The position numbers and the translations under genes were made by a program. Source: Allohahella sp002354735 (lineage in GTDB: Bacteria > Pseudomonadota > Gammaproteobacteria > Pseudomonadales > Oleiphilaceae). Taken from it: a DNA stretch of 64,000 nt. Under the pieces are notes generated by a model, which saw nothing but the letters and a program-made list of their open reading frames with translations, did no database searches and was not told the DNA's origin. Shown here one piece after another: positions 33,101 to 41,711 of this stretch; within the stretch, counting starts at the first letter, position 1; each line of letters begins with the position of its first letter. The stretch covers positions 1,488,001 to 1,552,000 of the forward strand of contig NZ_CP172312.1 in NCBI RefSeq assembly GCF_047946665.1, read 5' to 3'.

Positions 33101-34459
33101 AGGCAACTCACCGGTGTCGTAACCCGATGCTGCGAGCGCATTGAGCATGTCCCAAAGCGTCGCTGGCACATCGAGATTGTCGGCGCCGACATTGTGCCGG
33201 CCGGGCGGGTGGTTATAGTAAATGATCGCGAGCCGCTTATCGGCGTTGGCCTTTTGCTGCAGTTGACTCCAGCGTTTCACTCGCTCGGTGAGCGAGTCGA
33301 TCTGCGCCTGCACCGGTTGACTGATCTGTAGACGCAGGCCAGTGGCTTCGTGGATGTAAGGCGCTCCGGCGGCGGCCAGCAAGATCGGCTGCGAGGCGCC
33401 CTGCAGCTCGGGCATGGCGAGCTGATAATTCACCGCCTCCCATGGCATGCCGTCTTCAGAGATCCGCCACTGGGCGGCTGTGCGATCTGCCAGGCGGATG
33501 CCCTTGTATAGGGGCACATCAAGTTGCTCCAGCGCAGTAATCGCAGCTTCGCGCTCACCACCACCGCCTATGACAAAATCCTGCAAACTGATGATGCCGG
33601 TAAGTTGAGGGTAAGCTGTCAGCTTCTCGAGCGCGAGACGACTTGCGGCGCCCCAGCGGGCGAGTACACCCAGACATTGCAGATCTTTGTCCTGTAGCGC
33701 CTGACATAATGTATCGAGCAAGGCCCGGTTTCCAGCCTCGTCACCTGAGTCGAGGTCGAGTACTGCAACGAGCGGCTGCTCGCTGTGGAGCTTCGGGCCC
33801 CGCACGACCTCGCCACCTTGATAATAACGCACTGCGGCCAGTGGTCTCGGCTTCGGCGCCTCAAGGTCCAGCATCCAGGCCAGCAATGCGGCAAGATTGT
33901 CACTGCCGCGCCCCTCCCAGTAAGCCTGCCCTTCCAGCCACTCCGCCTGTTCTGGAAAGCGGCTTGCCAGATCCATGCGGTGCTGCTCGGCATCCTCGTC
34001 CGGAGCGGGGCTTTCGCCAAGTGCTTCGATGGCCTCGATATCCAGACCTGCAAACACCGCACTACCTTCGAGGCGTGAACGGGTCACCAGGCGTCGATCG
34101 GAGTGCACGACCAGCAGTGGCTTTTGCGGCGGAAGGGTTTTTAGCAGGCGCTCCAGCCGCGGCACCACCTCGTCCCCAAAGACTGCCGCCATCAGGATGG
34201 CATCAGCGGCAGTCATGAGCGCCTGCAACTCTGCGTCGGAGAGTTCAGCGATTTGATCAGGCGTACGCAGAGCCAGCTTGTGCCTGGGATGTTTTCGCAG
34301 AAAATCATCTGCGCCTGCTGCCAGCGACGGCGCAGATCGCTCGGAGACGATGCCAAAGAGCATTTTTGCCTGCGTAGGGGCCGCGCAGAATAGAATGATA
34401 CTCAGGGTCAGGATTTGAACGCAGAGTGCGCGCAGGCACAGCTGATTGTATTTAAGCAA
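30095..34459 (-). CDS. Membrane-anchored periplasmic CobN/HmuS-like chelatase subunit
   Basis: A 1454-residue protein of the CobN/ChlH family, about 200 longer than cytoplasmic CobN. Residues 1-31 form a Sec signal ending APTQA. A Pro/Glu-rich linker leads to a C-terminal membrane segment (about 1415-1435) followed by a basic tail, so the body faces the periplasm. Core motifs: PPGRHNVGADNLDVP near 420; HLGRHSTYEFLPRR near 673, where cytoplasmic CobN usually has HGTLEWLPGK; YPYIVDGVGEG and AKRRGLAVMIDHLTPPL near 715. No CobS/CobT-like ATPase is nearby; ExbB-like and DUF2149 genes overlap instead. I compare it with HmuS of haem-using Bacteroidetes. It may insert or remove a metal in a periplasmic tetrapyrrole; direction and substrate are not readable. 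Confidence 0.85.
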   Translation of the reverse strand: MLKYNQLCLRALCVQILTLSIILFCAAPTQAKMLFGIVSERSAPSLAAGADDFLRKHPRHKLALRTPDQIAELSDAELQALMTAADAILMAAVFGDEVVPRLERLLKTLPPQKPLLVVHSDRRLVTRSRLEGSAVFAGLDIEAIEALGESPAPDEDAEQHRMDLASRFPEQAEWLEGQAYWEGRGSDNLAALLAWMLDLEAPKPRPLAAVRYYQGGEVVRGPKLHSEQPLVAVLDLDSGDEAGNRALLDTLCQALQDKDLQCLGVLARWGAASRLALEKLTAYPQLTGIISLQDFVIGGGGEREAAITALEQLDVPLYKGIRLADRTAAQWRISEDGMPWEAVNYQLAMPELQGASQPILLAAAGAPYIHEATGLRLQISQPVQAQIDSLTERVKRWSQLQQKANADKRLAIIYYNHPPGRHNVGADNLDVPATLWDMLNALAASGYDTGELPDSPAALLEQIQQRGINLPEDRQALKALYGQVESLGTDAYKSYFATLPPAVQDELVLGPLGYLQAQLKEAVRLGEIELGRQLMDRTLGDIHHLLEGTQHAGRPRALDLLDQLAVLIEALLTGESKDWGAAEAIVDALARIGIEGIKGWGEPPGWSMTYKNRMLFPGLRFGKIFIGPQPPRGWELNEELLHANTTIPPTHQYLAFYHWLREQFKADAIVHLGRHSTYEFLPRRRAAMGADDYPLLVAGHVPGIYPYIVDGVGEGIQAKRRGLAVMIDHLTPPLKTTPLYDELLELRQLVETWESASAGSSATLAGRAMLKIRETVEALELQDELIGTIAEEHGIDGLTYENVDEAMLVHEIGHYLTDLQEAFMPHGLHVFGRDWATEAVDMMLESMGDETARKALTISPGAEHSALLSALEGKFVRPGKGNDPIRSPDALPTGRNFHALDGSVLPTQLAYDLGQELADKARTKGAGDEGRSAVVLWASDTVRDEGAMVAFGMSLLGVRPVWNSRGIISELERLPLTERESSEGKPIPAQRQDVLFTTSGLFRDLYPNLLIWLDRSVLLALDGASLTIQAEHPELAEALKGALEPLGELRRPGNERLDANEVAANWVAETRASLNDALEPQQSGRLASLRIFGDAPGAYGAGVNRLVERSGAWEDRSEVAAAYLQRMGHAYGVGHNGTAAHASFKQGLQAVQQTYLGRASNLYGLLDNNDAFDYLGGLSLAVETVSGQVPEGRVIEHARADNASIERLDVALKQELRGRYLNPAWIQPLMNHDYAGARTMGSEFLEYLWGWQVTNPDIIKSWVWDEVKSVYLDDKHSLGLDEFLEQGSNVHVKANMEAILLVAAHKGFWKADDTTLDELAEQFATHVVENGLPGSGHTRPGHPMLSWIEPRLDEPLREAFQQAREAARQPEPEALQQPVSITEIQATEQTPQKPEKSEEAPAAEPPANEPVGDNQLLWLTAAMLLLLLLGGLLHGARGHATQLNDKKIRRIDEH

Positions 34460-35912
34460 CTTTCAATAGTCTCCGTAGCCATTCGCAGTCCAGGCTGTTT
34501 TCTACAGAGTCTGCGAGTCGGTCCAGCTGTTGCTGGCGGTGATGATGGTAATCGATCGCCCGGTGGGTATTTTCTTTCATTCCAAGTTGCAGAAGCAGCG
34601 CTTCACAGGCGCCGGGGTCATCGAAGATGCCGTGCAGGTAAGTCCCCATGATCTGGCCGTCAGCACTGACGGCACCATCCGGACGCTTACCGATCCATGC
34701 CAGTGGGCGTTCGAGCGCTGGACCACTTGAGACCCCATTATGAATTTCATAGCCCGTCAAAGTTGGTCGACCCGGACCAAAAGCGATGGTGCCTTTGACA
34801 TTGGCAAGCTGCTTGCCGACCACCATGCGGGTAGTCATGTCGAGCAGCCCGAAGCCTTTCACAGAACCTGCCTGGCCTTCCAGCCCATCGGGGTCCTGCA
34901 CATCCTTGCCGAGCATCTGAAACCCACCGCAGATGCCAAAGACCCTGCCGCCGTAACGCAGATGTCTTTGAATCACTTCTGCCCAGCCTTGCTGTCGCAG
35001 CCAGGCGAGGTCGTGGCAGGTGCTCTTGCTGCCCGGCAGCAGGATGACATCCGCCGGCGGAATGGGCTGGTCAGGGCCAACAAAAATCAGATCTACGCCT
35101 GGGTGAAGTCGCAAGGGATCAAAATCGTTATGATTACTGATCCGGGGCGGTACCGGCACAACGATTCTCAGTGCACCCTTGTCGCTCTCACCGCCTGTGG
35201 CGACACCGTCTTCTGCATCGATCAGCAGACCATGGAGATAAGGCAGAACGCCGTTCACCGGCTTGCCCGTGCGCGCCTCGAGCCAGTCCAGCCCTGGCTG
35301 CAGCAGCGCAATATCGCCTCTGAAGCGGTTGATGATAAAACCCTGGGTGCGCGCCTGCTCACGCTCGGACAACAGTGCAAGTGTGCCGACGAGCTGGGCG
35401 AACACGCCGCCGCGATCAATATCTCCAACCAGTAGCACCGGGCAATCGATGGCTTCGGCGAAACCCATGTTTGCAATGTCGTTGGCACGCAGGTTGATTT
35501 CTGCCGGGCTGCCGGCACCTTCGGCGATGATCACGTCGTAGCGACTGCTGAGCGCTTCCCATGCTGCCAGCACCGACTTCATGGCTTCAGCCTTATACGC
35601 GTGGTAATCCAGCGCGTCCATGTTGCCGAAGACCTTGCCGCGCAGGATGACCTGAGCGCCACAGTCTGTCTGCGGCTTGAGTAAGACCGGGTTCATATCG
35701 CTGTGTGGTTCGATGCCACAGGCCAGTGCCTGCAGGGCTGTTGACCGGCCGATCTCCCCGCCATCCATGGTGACAGCACTGTTTAGCGCCATATTTTGCG
35801 GCTTGAACGGCGCGACCGACACACCCTGTCTTGCCAGCCAGCGGCACAGTGCTGCCACTACGGTAGTCTTGCCAGCGTCTGAGGTCGTGCCCTGGATCAT
35901 CAGCGTCGTCAT
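34452..35912 (-). CDS. cobQ: Cobyric acid synthase CobQ
   Basis: A 486-residue glutamine-dependent amidase that amidates side chains b, d, e and g of adenosylcobyrinate diamide. The N-terminal P-loop is GTTSDAGKTT near residue 8, followed by KPQNMALNSAVT near 38. The C-terminal amidotransferase has Cys in FGICGGFQMLG near 329 and a YEIHNGVS segment near 388. Length is typical. It lies 11 bases after cobO and its end overlaps the CobN-like start by 8 bases, so it is part of the btuB-led run. Confidence 0.95.
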   Translation of the reverse strand: MTTLMIQGTTSDAGKTTVVAALCRWLARQGVSVAPFKPQNMALNSAVTMDGGEIGRSTALQALACGIEPHSDMNPVLLKPQTDCGAQVILRGKVFGNMDALDYHAYKAEAMKSVLAAWEALSSRYDVIIAEGAGSPAEINLRANDIANMGFAEAIDCPVLLVGDIDRGGVFAQLVGTLALLSEREQARTQGFIINRFRGDIALLQPGLDWLEARTGKPVNGVLPYLHGLLIDAEDGVATGGESDKGALRIVVPVPPRISNHNDFDPLRLHPGVDLIFVGPDQPIPPADVILLPGSKSTCHDLAWLRQQGWAEVIQRHLRYGGRVFGICGGFQMLGKDVQDPDGLEGQAGSVKGFGLLDMTTRMVVGKQLANVKGTIAFGPGRPTLTGYEIHNGVSSGPALERPLAWIGKRPDGAVSADGQIMGTYLHGIFDDPGACEALLLQLGMKENTHRAIDYHHHRQQQLDRLADSVENSLDCEWLRRLLKVA

Positions 35913-35923
35913 TTCATGCGTCC

Positions 35924-36535
35924 CTAGAGCTCTATGCCTTTCTGGGCCTTGATACCCTGATCCTTGAAGGCGTGCTTGACCACTTTCATTTCAGTGACGG
36001 TGTCGGCCAGCTCGATGAGCTGCTGTGGTGCATTTCGTCCCGTCACAACGGCATGCTGCATGGCGGGGCGGCCCTGAAGATCGTCGAGTACCTGGTCGAT
36101 ATCGAGGTATTCATAGCGGAGGGCGATGTTGAGTTCATCGAGCAGAACGAGCCCGTAGCGCTCATCCGACAGCATCTTTGCGGCAATGCTCCAAGCTTCC
36201 GCGGCGGCTTTTTCATCTTTTTCCCGATCCTGTGTGTCCCAGGTATAGCCCTGCCCCATCACGTGATAGTCGACGTTCGGCAGATCCTTGAAGAATGCCT
36301 GCTCACCAGTGCTGAAGGCGCCCTTGATGAACTGCACGATACCTACTTTCATGCCGTGACCGAGCGCTCGTGCGGCCATGCCAAAGGCCGAACTGCTCTT
36401 GCCCTTTCCAGGACCAGTCAACACCAGCAGAACGCCCTGCTCTTTCTGAGCGTTGGCAATCCGCTCCTGCATAACTTTCTGTTTTGCGGCCATGCGACGG
36501 GCATGGCGCTCAGGTTGCTTGGCATCTTCGCGCAC
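35924..36535 (-). CDS. cobO: Cob(I)alamin/cobyrinate diamide adenosyltransferase CobO
   Basis: The complete 203-residue enzyme of the CobA/CobO/BtuR family, which adds the adenosyl group to the cobalt of corrinoids using ATP. The P-loop GPGKGKSSSAFG is near residue 41. Later come GLVLLDELNIALRYEYLD near 130 and VVTGRNAPQQLIELADTVTEM near 165, the family's usual order. GTG 36535 is supported by AGGAG. It is placed between btuD (51 bases upstream) and cobQ (11 bases downstream). The first 326 bases of its coding sequence are duplicated at 1-326. Confidence 0.95.
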   Translation of the reverse strand: MREDAKQPERHARRMAAKQKVMQERIANAQKEQGVLLVLTGPGKGKSSSAFGMAARALGHGMKVGIVQFIKGAFSTGEQAFFKDLPNVDYHVMGQGYTWDTQDREKDEKAAAEAWSIAAKMLSDERYGLVLLDELNIALRYEYLDIDQVLDDLQGRPAMQHAVVTGRNAPQQLIELADTVTEMKVVKHAFKDQGIKAQKGIEL

Positions 36536-36586
36536 GATAAGGCTCCTGTTCTGTGTGTGGGGAGTACGGGTTGTTGTTCGCTGAAC

Positions 36587-37354
36587 CTATCTTCTGGGTA
36601 CAAATACTGGTGCACCGTCAATCTCAGCAACAGATAAGCGCTGACCGTACAAACGCTCCAGCGCGCCGGGTACCAGCATGCTGTCAGCCGCCCCCCAACA
36701 CGCCTCGCCATCCGGGAACAGCAGCAGTAGGTGATCGCACCAGCGTGCGGCCAGATTCAGATCGTGCAGGCAAAGCACAACGGCATGCCCCGCACTGGCT
36801 TCGTCTGCCAGTAGTGCCATAGTCGCTGTCTGGTGATGCAGGTCGAGGTGATTGGTCGGTTCGTCTGCGAGCCAGATCGCAGGGGCCTGGGTGAGCACCG
36901 TGGCGATGGCGACCCGCTGTCGCTCGCCACCGGACAGGGTGTTGACGAGGCGGTCCTGTAGGTGAGCCACATCCAGCCGCGCCAGTGCCTTCTTCGCCTG
37001 TTCGATATCATCAGCCCGCTCCATCTGCCACGACGACAGATACGGATGCCTACCGATCAAGGCAGTCTCGAGCACTGTGGCGGGAAAATCGTCATGACGT
37101 TCCTGAAACACCAGCCCCAGCTTCTGTGCGACCGCACGTCGGCGCAGCTTGCTCAGTGAGTCACCGTCTAACAGCACATCGCCTGATCGGGGCGCGCGCA
37201 GGCCTGCGATGGTATGCAGCAGTGTCGTCTTACCCGCGCCGTTTGGCCCAAGCACGCCCCAGACCTGACCTGCCTCGATGACGAAGTCCAGTGGTCTGCC
37301 GTCTAACCGGCCCGGAATATCGATAACAAGATTTTTCAGCGACAGGCGACTCAT
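36587..37354 (-). CDS. btuD: Vitamin B12 ABC transporter ATPase BtuD (copy 2)
   Basis: Identical to the gene at 378-1145, with the same Walker A, LSGGERQR and Walker B motifs. Here its downstream partner cobO is complete, so the whole btuB-to-bluB run can be followed. Two identical copies would double the dose of the importer ATPase if both are real. The start at 37354 overlaps btuC by one base. Confidence 0.94.
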   Translation of the reverse strand: MSRLSLKNLVIDIPGRLDGRPLDFVIEAGQVWGVLGPNGAGKTTLLHTIAGLRAPRSGDVLLDGDSLSKLRRRAVAQKLGLVFQERHDDFPATVLETALIGRHPYLSSWQMERADDIEQAKKALARLDVAHLQDRLVNTLSGGERQRVAIATVLTQAPAIWLADEPTNHLDLHHQTATMALLADEASAGHAVVLCLHDLNLAARWCDHLLLLFPDGEACWGAADSMLVPGALERLYGQRLSVAEIDGAPVFVPRR

Positions 37355-38322
37355 CAGCGACTCCGGTGCAGCAATAGCAGGAATGTCGGCACGCCAAGGA
37401 GCGCCGTGATCACACCAACCGGCAACTGCTCCGGCGCGATCACCGTGCGAGCCAGGGTATCGGCCAATGTCAGGAGCATGCCGCCGGCGAGGGCGCAGGC
37501 CGGAAGTATCAGGCGCTGGTCGTTGCCCAGGATCAGGCGCAGCATATGTGGCACCACCAGACCGACAAAGCCGATACTGCCAGCTGTCGTCACGGCAACG
37601 GCCGTGAGCAGACTGGCTATCACATAGATGCCCCATTCCATCGGCTTGACAGCGACTCCAAGTGCAGCCGCCTGCAGCGGTCCGCGTGCGAGCACGTTAA
37701 GACTCCGCCCGAGCGGGATAACGAGGAAACAGACGGCGAGCAGAATAACAAGTGCGTACCAGGGGCTGTGGGCATAAGAAAGATCGCCCATCAACCAATA
37801 CAACATACCGGGCAGACGACTGGCGGGGCTGAGCGCAAGCATCAAGGTGATGAAAGCGCCCCAACCGGCTGCGACCACCACACCAGTGAGCAGAAGACGC
37901 GAAGGCGTCCAGCTGCCCGTGCCATGAGCAAGGCCAAAAACGAGCAGAGTCGACAGCAATGCGCCTGCGAAAGCCGCACCGGAAACAATGAGCGCGCCCA
38001 TGCCTGCCACCATCGCAGCCAGCGCGCCTACAGCGGCACCGCCAGAAAGGCCGAGTACATAAGGATCGGCGAGCGGATTCCGCAGAAGCACCTGCATCAG
38101 TGCACCAGCAACGGCCAGTAAGCCGCCTGTGGCAAAAGCCGCCAACGACCGCGGCAGACGAAGATCGAGCACGAGTGTCTGGGCCAGAGCACTGCCCTCG
38201 CCCATGAATACCGCCCAGACTTCGTCGATGGGCACAGAGGAGCTACCGACAGTGACCGATATCAGGAGCGCAAGTATCGACAGCAGGGCCAGCAGCAGCA
38301 GTGGCAGAATCAATCCCGGCAT
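37354..38322 (-). CDS. btuC: Vitamin B12 ABC transporter permease BtuC (copy 2)
   Basis: Identical to the 322-residue permease at 1145-2113. The neighbours are also identical: btuF 33 bases upstream and btuD overlapping by one base. No substitution separates the copies, which speaks for a very recent duplication or an assembly effect. Confidence 0.94.
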   Translation of the reverse strand: MPGLILPLLLLALLSILALLISVTVGSSSVPIDEVWAVFMGEGSALAQTLVLDLRLPRSLAAFATGGLLAVAGALMQVLLRNPLADPYVLGLSGGAAVGALAAMVAGMGALIVSGAAFAGALLSTLLVFGLAHGTGSWTPSRLLLTGVVVAAGWGAFITLMLALSPASRLPGMLYWLMGDLSYAHSPWYALVILLAVCFLVIPLGRSLNVLARGPLQAAALGVAVKPMEWGIYVIASLLTAVAVTTAGSIGFVGLVVPHMLRLILGNDQRLILPACALAGGMLLTLADTLARTVIAPEQLPVGVITALLGVPTFLLLLHRSR

Positions 38323-38355
38323 GCGACAGCGCCTCCGACTGCCGGAGTGCCTGTT

Positions 38356-39246
38356 TTAGCGGTTGGCACGCGCCTGCTCCAGTTTTTCACAGACTGCACG
38401 ACTGCCTTCGAGCAGCCTCGGGGTTGGCCGCTGTATCAGTGATGGTGGTATGAAGAAGAGATTGTCCTGTCGCACCGCTTTCAGATCCTTGAAGCTGCGC
38501 CACGGTGTCAGCCACTGCGGATTTTCCTCACCCATACCACCGGCGATGATCGCCTCTGGATTGCTTACCAGAACAGCTTCAGTATCTATTCTGGGCACCA
38601 GTCGATCCAGCCCACCGAAGACGTTTCGCCCGCCACACAAGGCCAGCACCTTGCCGATGAGGTGTTCATCGTTCACCGTCATCAGAGGCTCGTCCCAGAC
38701 CTGATAAAACACAGTTACCGGGTCTGCCTTCTCGTAGCGAGCGGCCACATCTGCGATGCCCTTGCGAAACTCACCGGCGACTGCGCCGCCCTCTGCTTCA
38801 GTGCCGGCTAGATGGGCCAGCCGCTCTATCGCCGTTGCTACGCCTTCGAAGTCACGTGGCTCGATAAAGAACAGGGTAAGTCCCAGCGCCTCGAGCTTGT
38901 CGACCTGCTCTTGTGGATTTCCGGTGGTCCAACCGATCAACAGGTCTGGCTTCAGTGAGACCAGCGCCTCCAGATCAAGCCTGGTATGGCTGCCTACGGA
39001 TCGGACCTGGCGCGCTGCGGCCGGATAGTCGCTGTGTGAAACGACCGCAACGACCTGCTCGCCCGCCCCTGCCGCGTAAACCAGCTCAGTAGCCCCCGGA
39101 GAGAGCGCGGCGATTCGCTTGGCTGGCGAGGCAAGACACACCTTTCGGTCCATATCGTCGGTAGCGCAGCGCTCCGCCGCGTAGGCAGTCGAGGCGCTTA
39201 TCAGGAGCAAAGCCAAGAGCCTCACAAAAGCAGCTGAACTAATCAT
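38356..39246 (-). CDS. btuF: Periplasmic cobalamin-binding protein BtuF (copy 2)
   Basis: Identical to the 296-residue exported binding protein at 2147-3037, with the same signal peptide and AAGGAG ribosome-binding site. It is the second gene of the riboswitch-led run. Confidence 0.9.
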   Translation of the reverse strand: MISSAAFVRLLALLLISASTAYAAERCATDDMDRKVCLASPAKRIAALSPGATELVYAAGAGEQVVAVVSHSDYPAAARQVRSVGSHTRLDLEALVSLKPDLLIGWTTGNPQEQVDKLEALGLTLFFIEPRDFEGVATAIERLAHLAGTEAEGGAVAGEFRKGIADVAARYEKADPVTVFYQVWDEPLMTVNDEHLIGKVLALCGGRNVFGGLDRLVPRIDTEAVLVSNPEAIIAGGMGEENPQWLTPWRSFKDLKAVRQDNLFFIPPSLIQRPTPRLLEGSRAVCEKLEQARANR

Positions 39247-39306
39247 CGGAGTCTCCTTGAACTGGCGCTGTCAGGGGCGCGGAAGTCAACGTTGCCGGAA
39301 AAACGC

Positions 39307-41133
39307 TTAGCGGAACTCGTACTGCACCGTCAGCAGCGCCATTCGACCCGCATTGATGTAGTCGACACCATCGAAGCGTTTGGCTGTGGCGTACTGCTTA
39401 TCCAGCACATTGTCCACCGTCAGACGAGTGGTCCAGTCCTGGGCGAAGGCCCAGCCCGCCCGTAGGTCCAGAGTGGTGAAGCCGCCGATCCTGTCTTCGT
39501 TATCAGCATCATCGTAGCGATAGCCCTGGGCTTTTATTGTTGCCCCGAGGTAGACGCTGCCGATATCGCGATCGACATCCAGTCGTAGTTGTTTGCCACT
39601 GCGTCGACGAATCCGGTTATCGCTGCCGAGATCCCGTGGATCCATGACTGAGGCCGTCGCTTTCACGGCCCAGTCCCCAAATTCTGCCCCAGTACTGAGT
39701 TCGAGCCCGCGGATCCGCGCCTCATCTACATTGTAGGGCGCAAAGACACCGCCCTGGGAAACGAAGGCGATCAGGTTATCGACCTCGTTCTGGTACACAG
39801 CAGCATCCCAGTACCAAGTGTCATAGTGGCCACTGGCGCCAATTTCGTAGGCGTCGGCAGTTTCCGGCTCAAGCGTAGCGTTGCCGAAGTCAGGAAAGTA
39901 CAGGTCATTGAAGGTCGGCGCGCGAAAGGAAGTACGATAGCTGGTGCGTAGGCGGTGGGCATCATCAAGGGCGTAGCCCAAGGCAATAGCACCGGTATTG
40001 TGGCGACCGTAGGCTTCGTTATCGTCAGTGCGCAGACTTACCTGGACTTCAGGGGCTCCGAAATCCAGCAGGAGCATGCCAAAGATAGCAGTGTTATCGC
40101 GGCTGCTTTCAGCATAATCGGTGGTGCTGTCAACATCATCCACGGCAAACTCGCCACCCAGAATGATCTGATGCGAAGCGAAATCGATGTAGTTTTCCCA
40201 CCGGGCACTATTGGTTTCGGTATCGAAGGTCGAAGGCTCGTCGCCATCAAGCTTGTTATCACTGTCATCCAGTGACTGTGCAAGCTGGAGTCGACTAAGC
40301 CAGCGATCCGTAACTGGCGCATCAAGCGTGACGCCGAGGGTTTGGACGGCAAAATCGGTCTCGCCACCTTCGAATTCGGTATTCCCTTCCGCCCGGAACA
40401 ACATCACATCTGCACCGAAGCCATTCTCGAAGATGTGTCCAAGGCGTGCGATGCCCGAGTTGTTCTCGTAGCCCTTGTGGTCGCCACCTTCAATCAGGGC
40501 TACGCCATCGGTCCTGAACTGATTGGCAGCCAGGCTAAAACTTGTACGCCTGTGGGTTCCAGCCAGGCCAGCGCCGAGCTTTGTAGAGTCGTAGTCGCCA
40601 GCACCGAGCGTTACCCAGCCCTCAGGCGAACCGCTGGCGGTATGTGTGAAAGCCTGCACCACACCGCCAACCGCATCAGCCCCATAGAGGCTGCTGCGGG
40701 AACCCCGAACGATCTCGACTCGTTCAAGCATTTCAGGCGGGATGAAGGTCCAGGGTGCGCTGCCTGCTGTGGCAGAACGCACGCGAACTCCATCGATCAG
40801 CAGCACGGTCGACTCGCTGCCGGTACCGCGAGTGAATACGCTCGTGGCTTTTCCAAAGGAGCCGTTGCCAGAGACATCGATGCCTGGCTGCCCTCTCAGT
40901 AATTCCGAGAATGCCAGCGGCTGCCGCCTTTCGATATCCGCTTCTTCAATGACGGTGACCGACGAAAGACTCTCACCGACCGTCTGGCTCTTGAGATTGG
41001 CCGTAACGACCACTGGCTCCAGACGACGCAGCTCGGTTTCAGCGCTGATGGAACCAGCAGAAAACGCTGCGGTGGAAGAACACAGAGAAAACCCTGACCA
41101 GGCTATCACGTGAAAATTTTTGAATACTGACAT
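39307..41133 (-). CDS. btuB: TonB-dependent cobalamin receptor BtuB (copy 2)
   Basis: Identical to the 608-residue receptor at 3098-4924. This copy heads the complete ten-gene run btuB-btuF-btuC-btuD-cobO-cobQ-cobN-like-exbB-like-DUF2149-bluB, in which gaps are at most about 60 bases and five joints overlap. Expression of that whole run should therefore answer to the riboswitch at 41314-41524. Confidence 0.94.
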   Translation of the reverse strand: MSVFKNFHVIAWSGFSLCSSTAAFSAGSISAETELRRLEPVVVTANLKSQTVGESLSSVTVIEEADIERRQPLAFSELLRGQPGIDVSGNGSFGKATSVFTRGTGSESTVLLIDGVRVRSATAGSAPWTFIPPEMLERVEIVRGSRSSLYGADAVGGVVQAFTHTASGSPEGWVTLGAGDYDSTKLGAGLAGTHRRTSFSLAANQFRTDGVALIEGGDHKGYENNSGIARLGHIFENGFGADVMLFRAEGNTEFEGGETDFAVQTLGVTLDAPVTDRWLSRLQLAQSLDDSDNKLDGDEPSTFDTETNSARWENYIDFASHQIILGGEFAVDDVDSTTDYAESSRDNTAIFGMLLLDFGAPEVQVSLRTDDNEAYGRHNTGAIALGYALDDAHRLRTSYRTSFRAPTFNDLYFPDFGNATLEPETADAYEIGASGHYDTWYWDAAVYQNEVDNLIAFVSQGGVFAPYNVDEARIRGLELSTGAEFGDWAVKATASVMDPRDLGSDNRIRRRSGKQLRLDVDRDIGSVYLGATIKAQGYRYDDADNEDRIGGFTTLDLRAGWAFAQDWTTRLTVDNVLDKQYATAKRFDGVDYINAGRMALLTVQYEFR

Positions 41134-41313
41134 CTTGAATGCTTACCCAGCTCGACGTGCACGCCCGCACGATGGTTTCTAGAGCGGCAGCGACTTGGGT
41201 GGCGGGCTTGTTGCGAACTGAGCAGCGGGGCTCGATTGCACCCACCAGACCATCGCCCACCGCAACGTTTGGTGCTGGCATCACTTACCGCCCATTTCAG
41301 AGGGGCAGCAGGA

Positions 41314-41524
41314 TACCGAATTTCAGGCCGGTCTCCGGGCTCTTGAGCAGATGCAGGCATCCTCCACTGATCACCTTCCCATACCTGCAGTACAGTGATG
41401 CATTCGACCAGGGTTAACTCAATTACCGTTGCGGGGGCAGCGCTGGACTGTTCTGCGTCGAGGCAGATTCACCAGCTTCCCGTTTCACCCTCGCACGCAT
41501 TGCACGAGGGCACCTGAAAAGTGC
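41314..41524 (-). ncRNA. Cobalamin riboswitch upstream of btuB (copy 2)
   Basis: Identical to the riboswitch at 5105-5315. The B12 box lies at 41341-41326 and the GTTGCGGTGGGCGA element at 41266-41253. Because each copy is complete, each btuB run keeps its own B12 control. Confidence 0.95.
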
Positions 41525-41711
41525 GGCAAGGCTAACAATGAGCGGGGGATGGGTCAATCGTATTCGCAGCTGATTTAAAAATGCCCGGACGATCGACATC
41601 GGCCAAAAGGATGAATCGTGCTGTGATTTTCAACCGCCTGCCTGATAGGCCAGGCCTCCCGTCTTCCCTAGACTTTGGATTTCGATACACCCTCGTTTAG
41701 GGACGACAACA

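Noticed and set aside
30095..34459. Ordinary cytoplasmic cobaltochelatase CobN
   Set aside because: Signal peptide, C-terminal anchor, altered active-site motif and lack of CobS/CobT argue for a periplasmic relative.
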